DNA of 64,000 bases from Nitrosomonas cryotolerans ATCC 49181 (GCF_900143275.1 NZ_FSRO01000001.1:558001-622000), one strand, 5' to 3'; counted from the stretch's first letter, positions 27,003 to 36,813 are shown. A program made the numbers and translations. Notes: generated from the sequence alone by a model not told the origin.

Positions 27003-27850
27003 ATGATTTGTCAGAAAGCCCCCCCGCTGAACCGTTTTTTTTAAAAACAGAGTCTGGAGAATGTTTTTGTCTTTACCATGCGCCTCATTTCGACAGGCCC
27101 TGTTATGGCGTCTTTATTTATATTCATCCTTTTGCGGATGAAATGAATAAATCAAGGCGGATGGCTGCATTGCAGGCTAGAAAATTCGCTGCGATGGGCT
27201 ATGGTGTCCTGCAAATAGACCTGTTTGGTTGCGGGGATAGCAGTGGTGAGTTCAAGGATGCGCGCTGGGCTATATGGAAACAGAACCTGGCAGCAGCAAG
27301 GGAGTGGATTGAACAGCGTACGGCTGGGCCCATTAGCTTATGGGGGCTCCGTTTAGGTGCGCTCCTTGCGCTGGATTTTGCTAAAGATTCAGAGAAAGCA
27401 ATAGATAAGATTGTTTTATGGCAGCCAGTAATCAATGGTAAATTGTTTTTAACACAATTCTTGCGATTACAGCTGGCCAGTAAAATATTGAGCGGTGATA
27501 CTGAAAAGAAGATAAGCGTGCAGACTATGCGTGAGTCTGCTTCGGCAGGTCATTTACTTGAAGTGGCGGGGTATGAGCTTGCGTCAGACTTGGTTGTGGC
27601 CATTGATAATTTATCGTTGACTGAGCTAATGATAACAAATGGGGTTGTTTATTGGTTTGAAATAGCGGCGGAGGCAGGGCGCCCGATGGCACCGGCTAGT
27701 GCCAGAATAGCGAGTGCCTGGAAAAATACAGGTAATAATTTACAGGTACATCATGTGGTTTGTTTGCCCTTCTGGGCTGCGCAGGAGATTACAGAATGTC
27801 CTGAATTGATATCTGCCACGCTCACACACTGTGCTGTTGTAGCTGTATGA
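26999..27850 (+). CDS. Alpha/beta hydrolase, exosortase-A-associated hydrolase 2 type
   Basis: A 283-residue alpha/beta-hydrolase fold protein. It starts with FLKTESGECFCLYHAP, then VFIYIHPFADEMNKSRRMA, and YGVLQIDLFGCGDSSGEF gives the strand-loop block of the family. SLWGLRLGALLALDFA near residue 115 sits where the nucleophile elbow (GxSxG) belongs, but its centre is Arg (GLRLG), so the usual Ser is absent. The lost Ser suggests a scaffold role or another nucleophile. It overlaps the genes on both sides by four bases. Confidence 0.82.
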   Translation: MNDLSESPPAEPFFLKTESGECFCLYHAPHFDRPCYGVFIYIHPFADEMNKSRRMAALQARKFAAMGYGVLQIDLFGCGDSSGEFKDARWAIWKQNLAAAREWIEQRTAGPISLWGLRLGALLALDFAKDSEKAIDKIVLWQPVINGKLFLTQFLRLQLASKILSGDTEKKISVQTMRESASAGHLLEVAGYELASDLVVAIDNLSLTELMITNGVVYWFEIAAEAGRPMAPASARIASAWKNTGNNLQVHHVVCLPFWAAQEITECPELISATLTHCAVVAV

Positions 27851-28722
27851 GTTTCAAAGAGCGTGCACTCCGTTTCAGTCATCATGATTCTTGGCTGTAT
27901 GGCATTCTGAGCTTGCCTGAACAGGCTGCTTCCAAAGGTGTGCTGCTGGTAGTAGGGGGGCCGCAGTATCGAGTGGGCAGCCATCGTCAGTTCACCTTAC
28001 TTGCTCGTTACCTCGCTGCTCAAGGCATACCGGTTATGCGTTTTGACTTCCGCGGAATGGGAGATAGCGAGGGTGAAATGAGAACCTTTGAGGCTGTAGA
28101 AGAAGACATCCATTATGCGGTCGAACAGTTTTTTAAGGAGGTGGCCTCCCTAAAGGAAGTGGTTATATGGGGATTGTGCGATGCTGCTTCAGCGGCGCTC
28201 TTTTACGCGCATCAGGATCAACGTATTACGGGATTAGTGTTGCTGAATCCTTGGGTAAGAACAGAGCAGGGAATGGCCCGGGCTTATTTGAAACACTACT
28301 ATCTCACTCGTCTGTTTACTCTCGAATTCTGGAAGAAAATAGGGCGTGGTCGATTCAACTATATTGCCACCATCCGATCTTTTCTTAAATTAACCAGGAA
28401 TAGTTTGTCAAAAAATAAAGAATTGGCAATGACAACAGAAAATGGTGTGGGTAATGCATCCGATATGCGGATGCCATTACCTGATCGCATGCTTCATGGT
28501 TTGAGTCGATTCAAGGGAAGAATACTGGTTATTACCAGTGGCAACGACCTGACAGCACAAGAGTTTCTGGATCTGGTTAAAGGGTCCTCAAGCTGGCAAA
28601 AATATTTAAGTAGTTCTCATGTTAAACAGTTTAACCTGGCGGAGGCGAACCATACTTTTTCTCGTCGCGAATGGCGTGATCAGGTAGCTAGCTGGACGCG
28701 AGACTGGATTAAGTCATGGTGA
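27847..28722 (+). CDS. Alpha/beta hydrolase, exosortase-A-associated hydrolase 1 type
   Basis: A 291-residue alpha/beta-hydrolase fold protein. LLVVGGPQYRVGSHRQFTLL carries the oxyanion block, VMRFDFRGMGDSEGEM the family loop, and IWGLCDAASAALFY the elbow with Cys in place of Ser (GLCDA), so the nucleophile would be Cys. A His near the C-terminus (EANHTFSRREW) is at the expected catalytic place. Paired with hydrolase 2 by four-base overlap; the pair is a hallmark of XrtA loci. It overlaps the following glycosyltransferase by seven bases. Confidence 0.85.
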   Translation: MSFKERALRFSHHDSWLYGILSLPEQAASKGVLLVVGGPQYRVGSHRQFTLLARYLAAQGIPVMRFDFRGMGDSEGEMRTFEAVEEDIHYAVEQFFKEVASLKEVVIWGLCDAASAALFYAHQDQRITGLVLLNPWVRTEQGMARAYLKHYYLTRLFTLEFWKKIGRGRFNYIATIRSFLKLTRNSLSKNKELAMTTENGVGNASDMRMPLPDRMLHGLSRFKGRILVITSGNDLTAQEFLDLVKGSSSWQKYLSSSHVKQFNLAEANHTFSRREWRDQVASWTRDWIKSW

Positions 28723-29975
28723 AGCGTGTTTTAATGATCGCTTACCATTATCCTCCTTTGCGCGGCAGTAGCGGTATTCAGCGTACATTAAAATTTTCTC
28801 AATACCTGTCCGATTTTAACTGGGAGCCTATTGTGCTGACGGCTCAAACACAGGCCTATTCAGATACCAGTAGTGATTTGCTCGAAAAAATCTCGAAACA
28901 AACGATTGTACATCGTGCTTTTGCTTTAGATACGGCCAGGCATTTATCTTTTATGAGGCGTTACCCTGGCATCCTGGCCCAACCTGATCGATGGATTACA
29001 TGGTGGCTTGGGGCCGTTCCATTGGGATTGTATCTGATACGAAAATATCGACCCGAGGTAATTTGGTCTACCTATCCCATTGCGACTGCTCATTTGATTG
29101 GTCTGAGCCTCCATCGTTTGACGGGTATTCCATGGATTTCAGATTTCAGAGACCCGATGGTTCAAATTGGATATCCGTCTGACCCACTCACTTATAAAAC
29201 TTACCAGTGGGTTGAACAAAAAGCAATCGCTCACTGTGCCCGAGCTGTCTTTACAACGCCTGGCACTCGTCAGGATTATCAAACCAGGTTCCCGAAAGTG
29301 CCCTCATCACGATTTCGTCTTATTGAAAATGGCTATGATGAGGAAGATTTTACTCAGGTTGATCGAATTGTTGCTAAGGAAGTATCGAAAAACGAGCCAT
29401 TTCGGCTATTGCATAGTGGTATTGTTTATTCTTCTGAACGAGATCCTATTCCGTTATTTACAGCCCTGTCGGAACTGCTGCAAGAAGGCATTATTGCTGC
29501 GGATAACTTCAGGCTAACCTTACGTGCTACATGTAATGATGCATACCTGATTCAGTTGATTGCTCAATATCATATTGATGCTATTGTCTCACTTGAACCT
29601 CCTGTTGCTTACCAGGAGGCCCTATCTGAAATGTTGACTGCTGACGGATTATTAATTCTTCAGGCGTCAAACTGTAACAACCAAATTCCCGCAAAACTGT
29701 ATGAGTATCTGCGTGCGAACCGTCCGATTCTAGCTTTGACTGATCCCGATGGAGATACTGCAGCGGCATTGACCAGTATCGGCATTGATACAATTGCACC
29801 GCTGGATTCAGTGGTACTTATTAAACGAATCCTGCCCCGTTTTATCGCCTTAGTGAAAAGCAATCAAGCTCCGGTTGCATTAGCAGAAAAAGTCCACTCC
29901 AATTCCAGGAAAGCGAGAACTCAGGCGCTTGCGAAGCTTCTTGATGAAGTGATGACAGAAAAAAGAATGGGTTAA
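28716..29975 (+). CDS. Glycosyltransferase family 4-like
   Basis: A 419-residue GT-B glycosyltransferase. KRVLMIAYHYPPLRGSSGIQR is the N-terminal donor-fold start, PWISDFRDPM lies in the cleft, and LLHSGIVYSSERDPIPLF begins the second Rossmann half. The usual C-terminal E-x7-E appears as IPAKLYEYLRANRPILAL. It is probably part of the exosortase-linked polysaccharide synthesis set. Its start overlaps hydrolase 1, so it is in the same operon. Confidence 0.85.
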   Translation: MVKRVLMIAYHYPPLRGSSGIQRTLKFSQYLSDFNWEPIVLTAQTQAYSDTSSDLLEKISKQTIVHRAFALDTARHLSFMRRYPGILAQPDRWITWWLGAVPLGLYLIRKYRPEVIWSTYPIATAHLIGLSLHRLTGIPWISDFRDPMVQIGYPSDPLTYKTYQWVEQKAIAHCARAVFTTPGTRQDYQTRFPKVPSSRFRLIENGYDEEDFTQVDRIVAKEVSKNEPFRLLHSGIVYSSERDPIPLFTALSELLQEGIIAADNFRLTLRATCNDAYLIQLIAQYHIDAIVSLEPPVAYQEALSEMLTADGLLILQASNCNNQIPAKLYEYLRANRPILALTDPDGDTAAALTSIGIDTIAPLDSVVLIKRILPRFIALVKSNQAPVALAEKVHSNSRKARTQALAKLLDEVMTEKRMG

Positions 29976-30008
29976 TCGTTCATGCAAGCTATCTTTTAGT
30001 GCAATTTA

Positions 30009-30070
30009 ATCAGCCATAAAAATTATGCTCTGGTTTATGGGTTGGAAATAATCAAGTTGTTATGGCTGAT
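30009..30070. repeat. Inverted repeat in the 29976-30311 gap
   Basis: ATCAGCCATAA (30009-30019) and TTATGGCTGAT (30060-30070) are perfect 11-bp complements with a 40-base spacer. A third partial copy (AATCAGCCATCCGATCAGA) lies near 30163. No T-run follows, so it is not a simple terminator. The rest of this 336-base gap has no supportable gene. Confidence 0.5.
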
Positions 30071-30311
30071 AACGCTGTATCATTATTTGATCAGGCGCAT
30101 TCCTGAATTTTGTAAATAAAATGATAGCTGACTGATTCTGAATTTATTGTTTTATCTGATAAATCAGCCATCCGATCAGAATCGTGTCCCCTTTTCTGAT
30201 GATCGCAGATATCTAAAGTTCCTCTGTTTCGCGCGGTACTCCTTGGATCTTGGATACACGCGTTCAGATTGTTGCTTTACTGATGCAACAAGAGTAGGAT
30301 TTTTATAACCT

Positions 30312-31262
30312 ATGGTTAAAAATAAAGACTTAACGATATCGGACTCATTTTCTGGATTACCCCAGAGAGATGTTGTCGTTCTGGTAGGAGAGATATTGGC
30401 AGATGTTTTTCCTGATCGAACAGTTTTAGGGGGTGCTCCGTTTAATGTTGCGAGACATTTGCAGGCATTTGGCTTATTTCCGTTGCTGATTACGAGAGTT
30501 GGTAACGATAAACTGGGAGAGGAATTGCTTGCCTGCATGGTACGTATGGGCATGGCAACTTCAGGTGTGCAACAGGACTCGGTGCATCAAACCGGGCAAG
30601 TGATGGTGCAAATCGAAGCAGGGGAGCATACTTTCCATATTCCTTCAGACCAGGCTTACGATTTTATTCAATCGGAGGAAGCCTGTCAGCTTGTTCTGTC
30701 AGCCAATCCAGGATTAATTTATTTTGGTACCTTGGCGCAACGTCATCGGGTTTCGCGCCAGGCGTTAAACGAGATGCTGCGGAATACCAGGACACCCCGC
30801 GTGTTAGATATTAATTTACGTGAACCGTGGTATACCAAGCAAATAATCGAGGATTCTCTGCATCATGCAGATATCGTTAAAATGAGTGAAGGTGAGCTGG
30901 AAACGATAGCGAGATTACTGCACGTATCGGGGAATAGTGCGCACGAGCAGGCCACATCGATAATCCAGCTGTTCTCATTAGAGCGATTGCTTGTTACTTG
31001 TGGCGCAGAAGGTGCCTGGCAACTTGATGCTGTGGGTGAGAAATGCCATCAGCAAGGTGCTGCAAATACTAAGGTCGTTGATAGCGTAGGAGCCGGTGAT
31101 GGTTTTACAGCTGTTTTTATTACAGGCACGTTACGTGGTTGGTCAAAGACACTGACCTTGTCGAGAGCCAATGCGTTTGCTGCGGCTTTGTGCGGAATAC
31201 GTGGTGCAGTTCCGGCGAATCAGGCGTTCTATCATTCATTTCTTGATGAGTGGGGAGAATAA
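30312..31262 (+). CDS. Fructokinase (PfkB family carbohydrate kinase)
   Basis: A 316-residue sugar kinase. VVVLVGEILADVFPDRTVLGG and APFNVARHLQAFG form the N-terminal substrate-binding block, and VVDSVGAGDGFTAVF near residue 265 is the PfkB signature 2 with the catalytic Asp. Its position two bases before a sucrose-phosphate synthase/phosphatase gene points to fructose as substrate. In bacteria with this pair, fructokinase recycles fructose from sucrose cleavage; no sucrose synthase gene is in the window. Confidence 0.88.
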   Translation: MVKNKDLTISDSFSGLPQRDVVVLVGEILADVFPDRTVLGGAPFNVARHLQAFGLFPLLITRVGNDKLGEELLACMVRMGMATSGVQQDSVHQTGQVMVQIEAGEHTFHIPSDQAYDFIQSEEACQLVLSANPGLIYFGTLAQRHRVSRQALNEMLRNTRTPRVLDINLREPWYTKQIIEDSLHHADIVKMSEGELETIARLLHVSGNSAHEQATSIIQLFSLERLLVTCGAEGAWQLDAVGEKCHQQGAANTKVVDSVGAGDGFTAVFITGTLRGWSKTLTLSRANAFAAALCGIRGAVPANQAFYHSFLDEWGE

Positions 31263-31264
31263 GT

Positions 31265-33445
31265 ATGGAATTACCCAGAAGTCAAAAGTCATTGTATATT
31301 TTAATGCTGAGTGTGCATGGTTTGATTCGTGGTCATGACCTGGAGTTGGGACGAGATGCCGATACGGGCGGGCAAACAACCTATGTGGTTGAGTTGGTTC
31401 GCGCACTATCTCGCCATCGTGGCGTGGCTAAAGTAGATTTGTTGACGCGCCAAATTCAGGATCCACAGGTATCTGTTGATTATGCGCAATCGGAGGAAGA
31501 TCTTGGCTATGGCGCGCGTATTTTACGGTTACCTTGTGGACCCAAACGTTATCTGCGCAAAGAGCTGTTATGGCCACATCTGGATCAAATGGTTGATCGC
31601 TGTCTGCATTTTTTGCGTCATCAAGGTCTTTTGCCTGATCTGATTCACACACATTATGCTGATGCAGGTTACGTAGGACAGCAACTTTCACTTTTACTGG
31701 GCATTCCCCTGATTCATACGGGCCATTCGTTAGGACGTTCGAAGCGTGAGCGATTGTTAGCCAGTGGTCGTAAAGAAGCGGCCATAGAGAGGCAATTTCA
31801 TCTGTCCCGGCGTATCGCCACAGAGGAAGCGATATTGTCCCATGCTTCACTGATAGTAACCAGTACGCAACAGGAAGTGACGGATCAATATGGTATGTAT
31901 GATAATGATCGATCGCGACATTATGCCGTTATACCACCAGGAATCGATACCTCCCGTTTCTCAATGGTGAGCCGCAGGAAGCCGGATGCCAGGCTCGAAG
32001 GAGAAATAGATCGCTTTTTGTCGAACCCCGGAAAGCCTTTGATTCTAACCATATGTCGTCCTGATGCACGTAAAAATCTGAAAGGGTTGTTAAAAGCCTA
32101 TGGTGAAGATAAGCGACTTCAAGCAAGTGCGAATCTTGTTATTGTAGCAGGGAATCGCGATGATATTCGTGATCTGGAAGAAGCGCAACGGAAAATTCTC
32201 TGTGATCTTTTGCTGGATATCGATCGTTATGATTTATGGGGAAAAATAGCCATTCCAAAGCATTTGTCTTCAGATGACGTGTCGGATTTATATCGATTAG
32301 CAGCCAGCCGTTATGGCCTATTTGTAAATCCAGCACTGACTGAACCTTTTGGGCTGACATTGATAGAAGCTGCGGCAAGTGGCCTGCCGGTGATTGCGCC
32401 AGATGATGGTGGCCCCCAGGATATTCTGGGCAATTGCCGTAATGGATTATTGGTGAATACGCTGGATTCTAGTGCAATTGCATCGGCATTAAACAGGGCA
32501 TTAGAAGATAAAACACAGTGGCGTCAGTGGGCCAGGAATGGTATAGCGGGGTTAAAGTACCACTATAGCTGGGAAGCGCATGTGGCCAAGTATATCAAGC
32601 TGGCTTCTCATCTTTTGCATCGTGAGCGTAAACGATTGCGTCGGCAGCATGCATTTTCTCTGAATGATGGAAAATCTCCTCTGCCGCTTGTGCAACGCGT
32701 GCTGATCAGCGATATTGATAATACTTTGATCGGCTGTAAAGCTGGTTTGGAGGCACTCATTTCCTGGTTGTATCAACGTACTGGCTCAGTTGCTTTTGGT
32801 GTTGCGACGGGTCGTTCTCTGGAAAGCACAATAGCATTACTTAAAAAAGCGGATATTCCAATACCGAATGTACTAATAACTTCGGTTGGTAGCGAGATTC
32901 ATTACGGATCACAACTTCGCGCGGATCAAGGCTGGGCTCGTCACATATGCCACCTGTGGCGACGAGCAGCTTTGGCAGAGGCGTTGCATGAGATTCCGGA
33001 GCTTGAGTTGCAAACATTGGATAATCAACGCGAATTTAAATTAAGCTATAACGTAAAATCAGACCGGGTGCCGTCTTTAGAAAGTCTTTATCGTCATCTG
33101 CGCGAACGAAAATTGCATGCTAAGTTTGTCTATTCACACCAGCAGTTTATTGATGTGCTCCCGATACGCGCTTCAAAAGGGTTGGCTATTCGTTATCTAG
33201 CTTATAAATGGGGGCTTCCGCTATGTAATTTTCTCGTAGCGGGTGATTCTGGCAATGATAAGGAAATGCTAATAGGTGATACGAAGGCGATTGTGGTGGG
33301 TAATTACAGTACCGAGCTTGAGTCATTACGAGATATGGAGCATGTTTATTTCGCTCGTAATAATTATGCCAGTGGAATCATGGAAGGTCTCAATCATTAT
33401 GGTTTCGATGAAATCCCGGCAAAACAGGCAGTCCCCTCTACGTAG
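31265..33445 (+). CDS. Sucrose-phosphate synthase fused to sucrose-phosphate phosphatase
   Basis: A 726-residue bifunctional enzyme making sucrose 6-phosphate from UDP-glucose and fructose 6-phosphate and then sucrose. The ATG at 31265 has GGGGAGAA upstream; the GTG at 31250 is rejected. Residues about 1-460 are a GT-B synthase (LELGRDADTGGQTTYVVELV, then NPALTEPFGLTLIEAAA as the E-x7-E motif). Residues about 475-720 are a HAD phosphatase with nucleophile DIDNT in VLISDIDNTLIG and late motif VAGDSGNDKEML. A fused synthase-phosphatase and its fructokinase are typical of sucrose-making Nitrosomonas and methanotrophs; the product is a compatible solute. Confidence 0.93.
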   Translation: MELPRSQKSLYILMLSVHGLIRGHDLELGRDADTGGQTTYVVELVRALSRHRGVAKVDLLTRQIQDPQVSVDYAQSEEDLGYGARILRLPCGPKRYLRKELLWPHLDQMVDRCLHFLRHQGLLPDLIHTHYADAGYVGQQLSLLLGIPLIHTGHSLGRSKRERLLASGRKEAAIERQFHLSRRIATEEAILSHASLIVTSTQQEVTDQYGMYDNDRSRHYAVIPPGIDTSRFSMVSRRKPDARLEGEIDRFLSNPGKPLILTICRPDARKNLKGLLKAYGEDKRLQASANLVIVAGNRDDIRDLEEAQRKILCDLLLDIDRYDLWGKIAIPKHLSSDDVSDLYRLAASRYGLFVNPALTEPFGLTLIEAAASGLPVIAPDDGGPQDILGNCRNGLLVNTLDSSAIASALNRALEDKTQWRQWARNGIAGLKYHYSWEAHVAKYIKLASHLLHRERKRLRRQHAFSLNDGKSPLPLVQRVLISDIDNTLIGCKAGLEALISWLYQRTGSVAFGVATGRSLESTIALLKKADIPIPNVLITSVGSEIHYGSQLRADQGWARHICHLWRRAALAEALHEIPELELQTLDNQREFKLSYNVKSDRVPSLESLYRHLRERKLHAKFVYSHQQFIDVLPIRASKGLAIRYLAYKWGLPLCNFLVAGDSGNDKEMLIGDTKAIVVGNYSTELESLRDMEHVYFARNNYASGIMEGLNHYGFDEIPAKQAVPST

Positions 33446-33626
33446 CATAATGCACTGTTTTGTGAATAACTGGCTTATTCTAAAGACGGGTTGATGAACG
33501 AATCGATGTTTTACCTGGAGATTCGAGGGCTGGCCATAAGTAGCTTTGAGTAACTTTGGAAATTTTCGTGTGTGTAGTAGCCTTCTATAATAGGCAAGAC
33601 AAGTGGATGAACCTGGTTAGATAAAC

Positions 33627-33989
33627 CTAGATGGTCAGTGTCGACTTTCGTTCAATACAGACGCCCAGTTTCTTTACGCCACGTATAATACCGAGTTTTG
33701 CTACACTGACTTTAACCCATGGCGATTTGAATTCTGTCAAAATGGTTTGTGCAATGTGCTCGGCTAATGCTTCTAGTAGAGAAAAGTGTTTCTCTGCCAG
33801 GATATGATGGATCCGTTCGACAATGACTGCATAATCCAGTGCATCGTCAAAGTTATCTGTTTGGCAGGCATGGTTCTCAGGAAGCGCGATTTCCAGATCG
33901 AGCTGAATGGTTTGCGCAACCTTTTTTTCCCAGGGATAAATCCCAATTAAGGTTTTAGCTTTAAAGTCGTGAAGAAAAATGATGTCCAT
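33627..33989 (-). CDS. folB: Dihydroneopterin aldolase FolB
   Basis: A 120-residue cytosolic enzyme of folate synthesis that cleaves 7,8-dihydroneopterin to glycolaldehyde and 6-hydroxymethyl-dihydropterin. MDIIFLHDFKAKTLIGIYPWEK with Glu in the WEK position, LDYAVIVERIHHIL, FSLLEALAEHIA and the C-terminal LGIIRGVKKLGVCIERK are family blocks, with the catalytic Lys in the last. It is divergent from plsY with about 110 bases between them. Confidence 0.93.
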   Translation of the reverse strand: MDIIFLHDFKAKTLIGIYPWEKKVAQTIQLDLEIALPENHACQTDNFDDALDYAVIVERIHHILAEKHFSLLEALAEHIAQTILTEFKSPWVKVSVAKLGIIRGVKKLGVCIERKSTLTI

Positions 33990-34100
33990 TATTTGGGATG
34001 AATTTAATGTAGGTAAATTATTTTTAATGTATGTTGAAAGAAGTTTTGTGTGTAAATCAACCGAGATTCTATTCTATTTGTAAAAGTGGTGCTAACCCTA

Positions 34101-34715
34101 ATGATCGTATTAATTCTGATTTCCATGTTATTGGCATATTTGCTGGGATCTATTTCCTTTGCGGTAATATCGAGCTGGGTTTTTAAATTGCCGGACCCCC
34201 GAACTTATGGTTCAGGAAACCCAGGCGCAACTAATGTGTTGCGTAGTGGGAAGAAAGCGGCGGCGGTATTAACGCTATTGGGTGATGCGGGAAAAGGCTG
34301 GCTGGCAGTAGGTCTGGCACAACATTTTGGACCTTTGTGGGGGCTGGGTCACGAAGTGACTGCCATAGTGGCGTTGGCCGTTTTTCTGGGTCATGTTTTT
34401 CCCATATTTCTACGTTTCCAGGGGGGTAAAGGCGTCGCAACGGCAGTAGGCGTCTTGTTGGGATTAAATCTATGGGTGGGCTTGTTGGCAATTGTGACCT
34501 GGGCTTTAGTTGCGGTAATCTGGCGTATTTCTTCTTTATCGGCATTGGTTGCAGGAATGCTTGTTCCTTTTTACGCACTGATGATACTTGGCTTTGAGGT
34601 AAGTACGGTGGCAGTCTTGGTGATGTCACTGCTGCTTATTTGGCGCCATAAATCGAATATTGCTAATCTGATTGCAGGTAAAGAAGGTAGAATTGGCGAG
34701 AATAAGCTCGCGTAG
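34101..34715 (+). CDS. plsY: Acyl-phosphate:glycerol-3-phosphate acyltransferase PlsY
   Basis: A ~204-residue multi-pass membrane enzyme making lysophosphatidic acid from acyl phosphate. ATG at 34101 starts MIVLILISMLLAYLLGSISF; a GTG at 34086 would add five residues and neither has a clear ribosome site. Motifs: GSGNPGATNVLR (phosphate-binding), GDAGKGWLAV, and LRFQGGKGVATAVG. Hydrophobic segments at about 1-20, 45-75, 80-100, 105-130 and 145-175. It ends two bases before the convergent tsaD stop codon. Confidence 0.93.
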   Translation: MIVLILISMLLAYLLGSISFAVISSWVFKLPDPRTYGSGNPGATNVLRSGKKAAAVLTLLGDAGKGWLAVGLAQHFGPLWGLGHEVTAIVALAVFLGHVFPIFLRFQGGKGVATAVGVLLGLNLWVGLLAIVTWALVAVIWRISSLSALVAGMLVPFYALMILGFEVSTVAVLVMSLLLIWRHKSNIANLIAGKEGRIGENKLA

Positions 34716-34717
34716 CT

Positions 34718-35758
34718 TTATTGTTTAGGGGTTGGTGCTGTCAGCATTTCTAAATCCCATCGAGGTTTCACGGTAAAACTGCTGCTGGGCTGCTGGCTCC
34801 CATTATCGGCTGTTTGTAATCGCATTGCGCCAGCAAATGCAATCATAGCGCCGTTATCTGTACAGAATTCAAGTTCCGGATAGAAAACGGTTGCACCTAT
34901 CGCCGCTGCCCGATTTGTGAGACTGCGGCGCAATTGGCTGTTGGCGCCGACTCCTCCGGCTACGACCAGTTGTGTTAAGCCAGTTTGTGATAACGCTGCC
35001 AGTGCTTTCTCTGTTAATACCGCTACGGCTGCTTCTTGAAAAGCCAATGCAATATCGGCCCGCATTTGTTGTGTCAAGCAGTCATGTTTGCTGACGAGCG
35101 TGAGTACGGCTGTTTTTAGGCCGCTGAAACTAAAATTTAAATTGCCGCTATTGAGCATTGGGCGGGGAAGTTTAAAGCGTCCTGATTGGCCTTGCATCGC
35201 AAGTTTTGATAATGCAGGACCGCCCGGATAACCTAGCCCCAATAGTTTTGCTGTCTTGTCAAAAGCTTCGCCTGCTGCATCATCCACGGTTTCGCCCAAT
35301 AATTTATATAACCCAATACCATTTACCTGCATTAATTGAGTGTGACCTCCAGAAACCAGTAGTGCTACGAATGGAAATGAAGGAGAAGGTTTGGATAGCA
35401 GGGGCGACAAAAGGTGGCCTTCAAGATGATGTATGCCCAGTACCGGAATATTTAATGCGAAGCCGAGTGCAGTACCAATACTTGCTCCAACTAACAGCGC
35501 ACCGGCCAGGCCGGGACCTTGAGTGTAGGCAATGGCATTAATGTCGTGTAAATGCCGTTCTGCTTTGAGCAGAGTTTGCTTTATGAGCGGCAACACTCGT
35601 CGAATATGATCGCGCGATGCAAGCTCTGGTACGACACCACCATATTCATTGTGCATCTCAATTTGCGAATAAAGCGTATGACCTAGCAGGCCGTATTCTG
35701 TGTGGTAGAGAGCGATACCTGTTTCATCGCAGGATGTTTCGATGCCCAGTACGATCAT
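34718..35758 (-). CDS. tsaD: tRNA N6-threonylcarbamoyladenosine transferase TsaD
   Basis: A 346-residue ASKHA-fold enzyme that transfers threonylcarbamoyl to A37 of tRNAs reading ANN codons. [13 protein letters not shown] is the N-terminal ATP block, [13 protein letters not shown] gives the metal His residues (HxxxH), and [11 protein letters not shown] and [13 protein letters not shown] are conserved. It is divergent from rpsU; the pair tsaD-rpsU head to head is common in proteobacteria. No frameshift. Confidence 0.96.
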   Translation of the reverse strand: MIVLGIETSCDETGIALYHTEYGLLGHTLYSQIEMHNEYGGVVPELASRDHIRRVLPLIKQTLLKAERHLHDINAIAYTQGPGLAGALLVGASIGTALGFALNIPVLGIHHLEGHLLSPLLSKPSPSFPFVALLVSGGHTQLMQVNGIGLYKLLGETVDDAAGEAFDKTAKLLGLGYPGGPALSKLAMQGQSGRFKLPRPMLNSGNLNFSFSGLKTAVLTLVSKHDCLTQQMRADIALAFQEAAVAVLTEKALAALSQTGLTQLVVAGGVGANSQLRRSLTNRAAAIGATVFYPELEFCTDNGAMIAFAGAMRLQTADNGSQQPSSSFTVKPRWDLEMLTAPTPKQ

Positions 35759-35801
35759 TGGAAATAGTAGAGTAGTGACTCTTTTATAACGAAGTCCATA
35801 A

Positions 35802-35810
35802 TGCTATAAT
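35802..35810 (+). promoter_or_regulatory. Extended -10 promoter of rpsU
   Basis: TGCTATAAT is a perfect extended -10 (TG-N-TATAAT), about 95 bases before the rpsU ATG. The -35 region is weak (near 35782). It is part of the palindrome GCTATAATAGC. Similar extended -10 sites precede rpoD and the tRNA gene. Confidence 0.6.
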
Positions 35811-35905
35811 AGCAGGCTTTTTGTTGCGTCCGTTAATTTGGTGTAACGAGTGAATTTTCACGATATCTTATCTAAATATCTAGAACCGGAGGAATTGATA
35901 CATTT

Positions 35906-36118
35906 ATGACTACTATTAAAGTCAAGGAAAACGAACCGTTTGAAGTTGCCATGCGCCGTTTTAAGCGTTCCATAGAAAAAACGGGATTGCTGACAGAGTT
36001 GCGTGCTCGTGAATTCTATGAAAAACCAACTGCCGAACGTAAGCGCAAGCTTGCCGCCGCAGTGAAGCGCAATTATAAACGTCTGCGCAGTCAGTTGCTA
36101 CCACCTAAGCTTTATTAA
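35906..36118 (+). CDS. rpsU: 30S ribosomal protein bS21
   Basis: A 70-residue small-subunit protein, highly basic: [20 protein letters not shown] at the N-terminus, then [26 protein letters not shown] lies 13 bases before the ATG. First gene of the rpsU-yqeY-dnaG-rpoD macromolecular-synthesis cluster, with tsaD divergent. Confidence 0.97.
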   Translation: MTTIKVKENEPFEVAMRRFKRSIEKTGLLTELRAREFYEKPTAERKRKLAAAVKRNYKRLRSQLLPPKLY

Positions 36119-36366
36119 TCCGAATAGGTACTCGCAACAAGATGTAGCCGCTCTGTTTTTGCAACAGATTATGGTATCTTGGGTTTAGGTAAACTACTCC
36201 TGGATTAGATAGCAGTCTTTTTTATCCTTAATATTCTTGATGATCAGATATTAGCTTGAATTTGTTGTCGACATTCATGCCAACGGCACTGGAGTTGATG
36301 CTCAATGAAAATAGATGGGGTAATTAAACGGTAGCATTTTGGTAGTCTGAATCAATAACTTTTATT

Positions 36367-36813
36367 ATGAATCTAAGGCAAAGAATTACTGAAGACTTGA
36401 AAATTGCCATGCGCGCTGGGGATACTAAGCGGCGTGATACTATCCGGTTATTGCAGGCTGCTATTAAGCAGCGTGAGGTCGATGAGCGTATTGAACTAGA
36501 TGATGGTGCCATTGTGGCTGTGCTTGAAAAAATGCTTAAGCAAAGGAAAGATTCTATTACTCAGTATGAAGCTGCAGAACGTATGGATCTGGCTACAATA
36601 GAGCGCGATGAAGTTTCCATACTGCAGGCGTATATGCCGCAACCATTAAGCGATGTAGAGATTGAGTGTATGGTTGATGAGGCTATTGCTGTTACGGGTG
36701 TTAAGACAATGAAGGATATGGGGCAGGTGATGGCAATATTAAAGCCAAAACTGGCAGGGCGAGCGGATATGGCTAGAGTATCTGCACTTGTCAAAACAAG
36801 GATTGCTATCTGA
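36367..36813 (+). CDS. yqeY: GatB/YqeY domain protein
   Basis: A 148-residue protein of the YqeY family, related to the tRNA-binding tail of GatB. LRQRITEDLKIAMRAGDTKRR, then VLEKMLKQRKDSITQYEAA and MPQPLSDVEIE, match the family blocks; the end GQVMAILKPKLAGRADMARV is the C-terminal helical domain. It sits between rpsU and dnaG, a common place for it. A role in tRNA amidation is suggested by the family only. Confidence 0.92.
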   Translation: MNLRQRITEDLKIAMRAGDTKRRDTIRLLQAAIKQREVDERIELDDGAIVAVLEKMLKQRKDSITQYEAAERMDLATIERDEVSILQAYMPQPLSDVEIECMVDEAIAVTGVKTMKDMGQVMAILKPKLAGRADMARVSALVKTRIAI

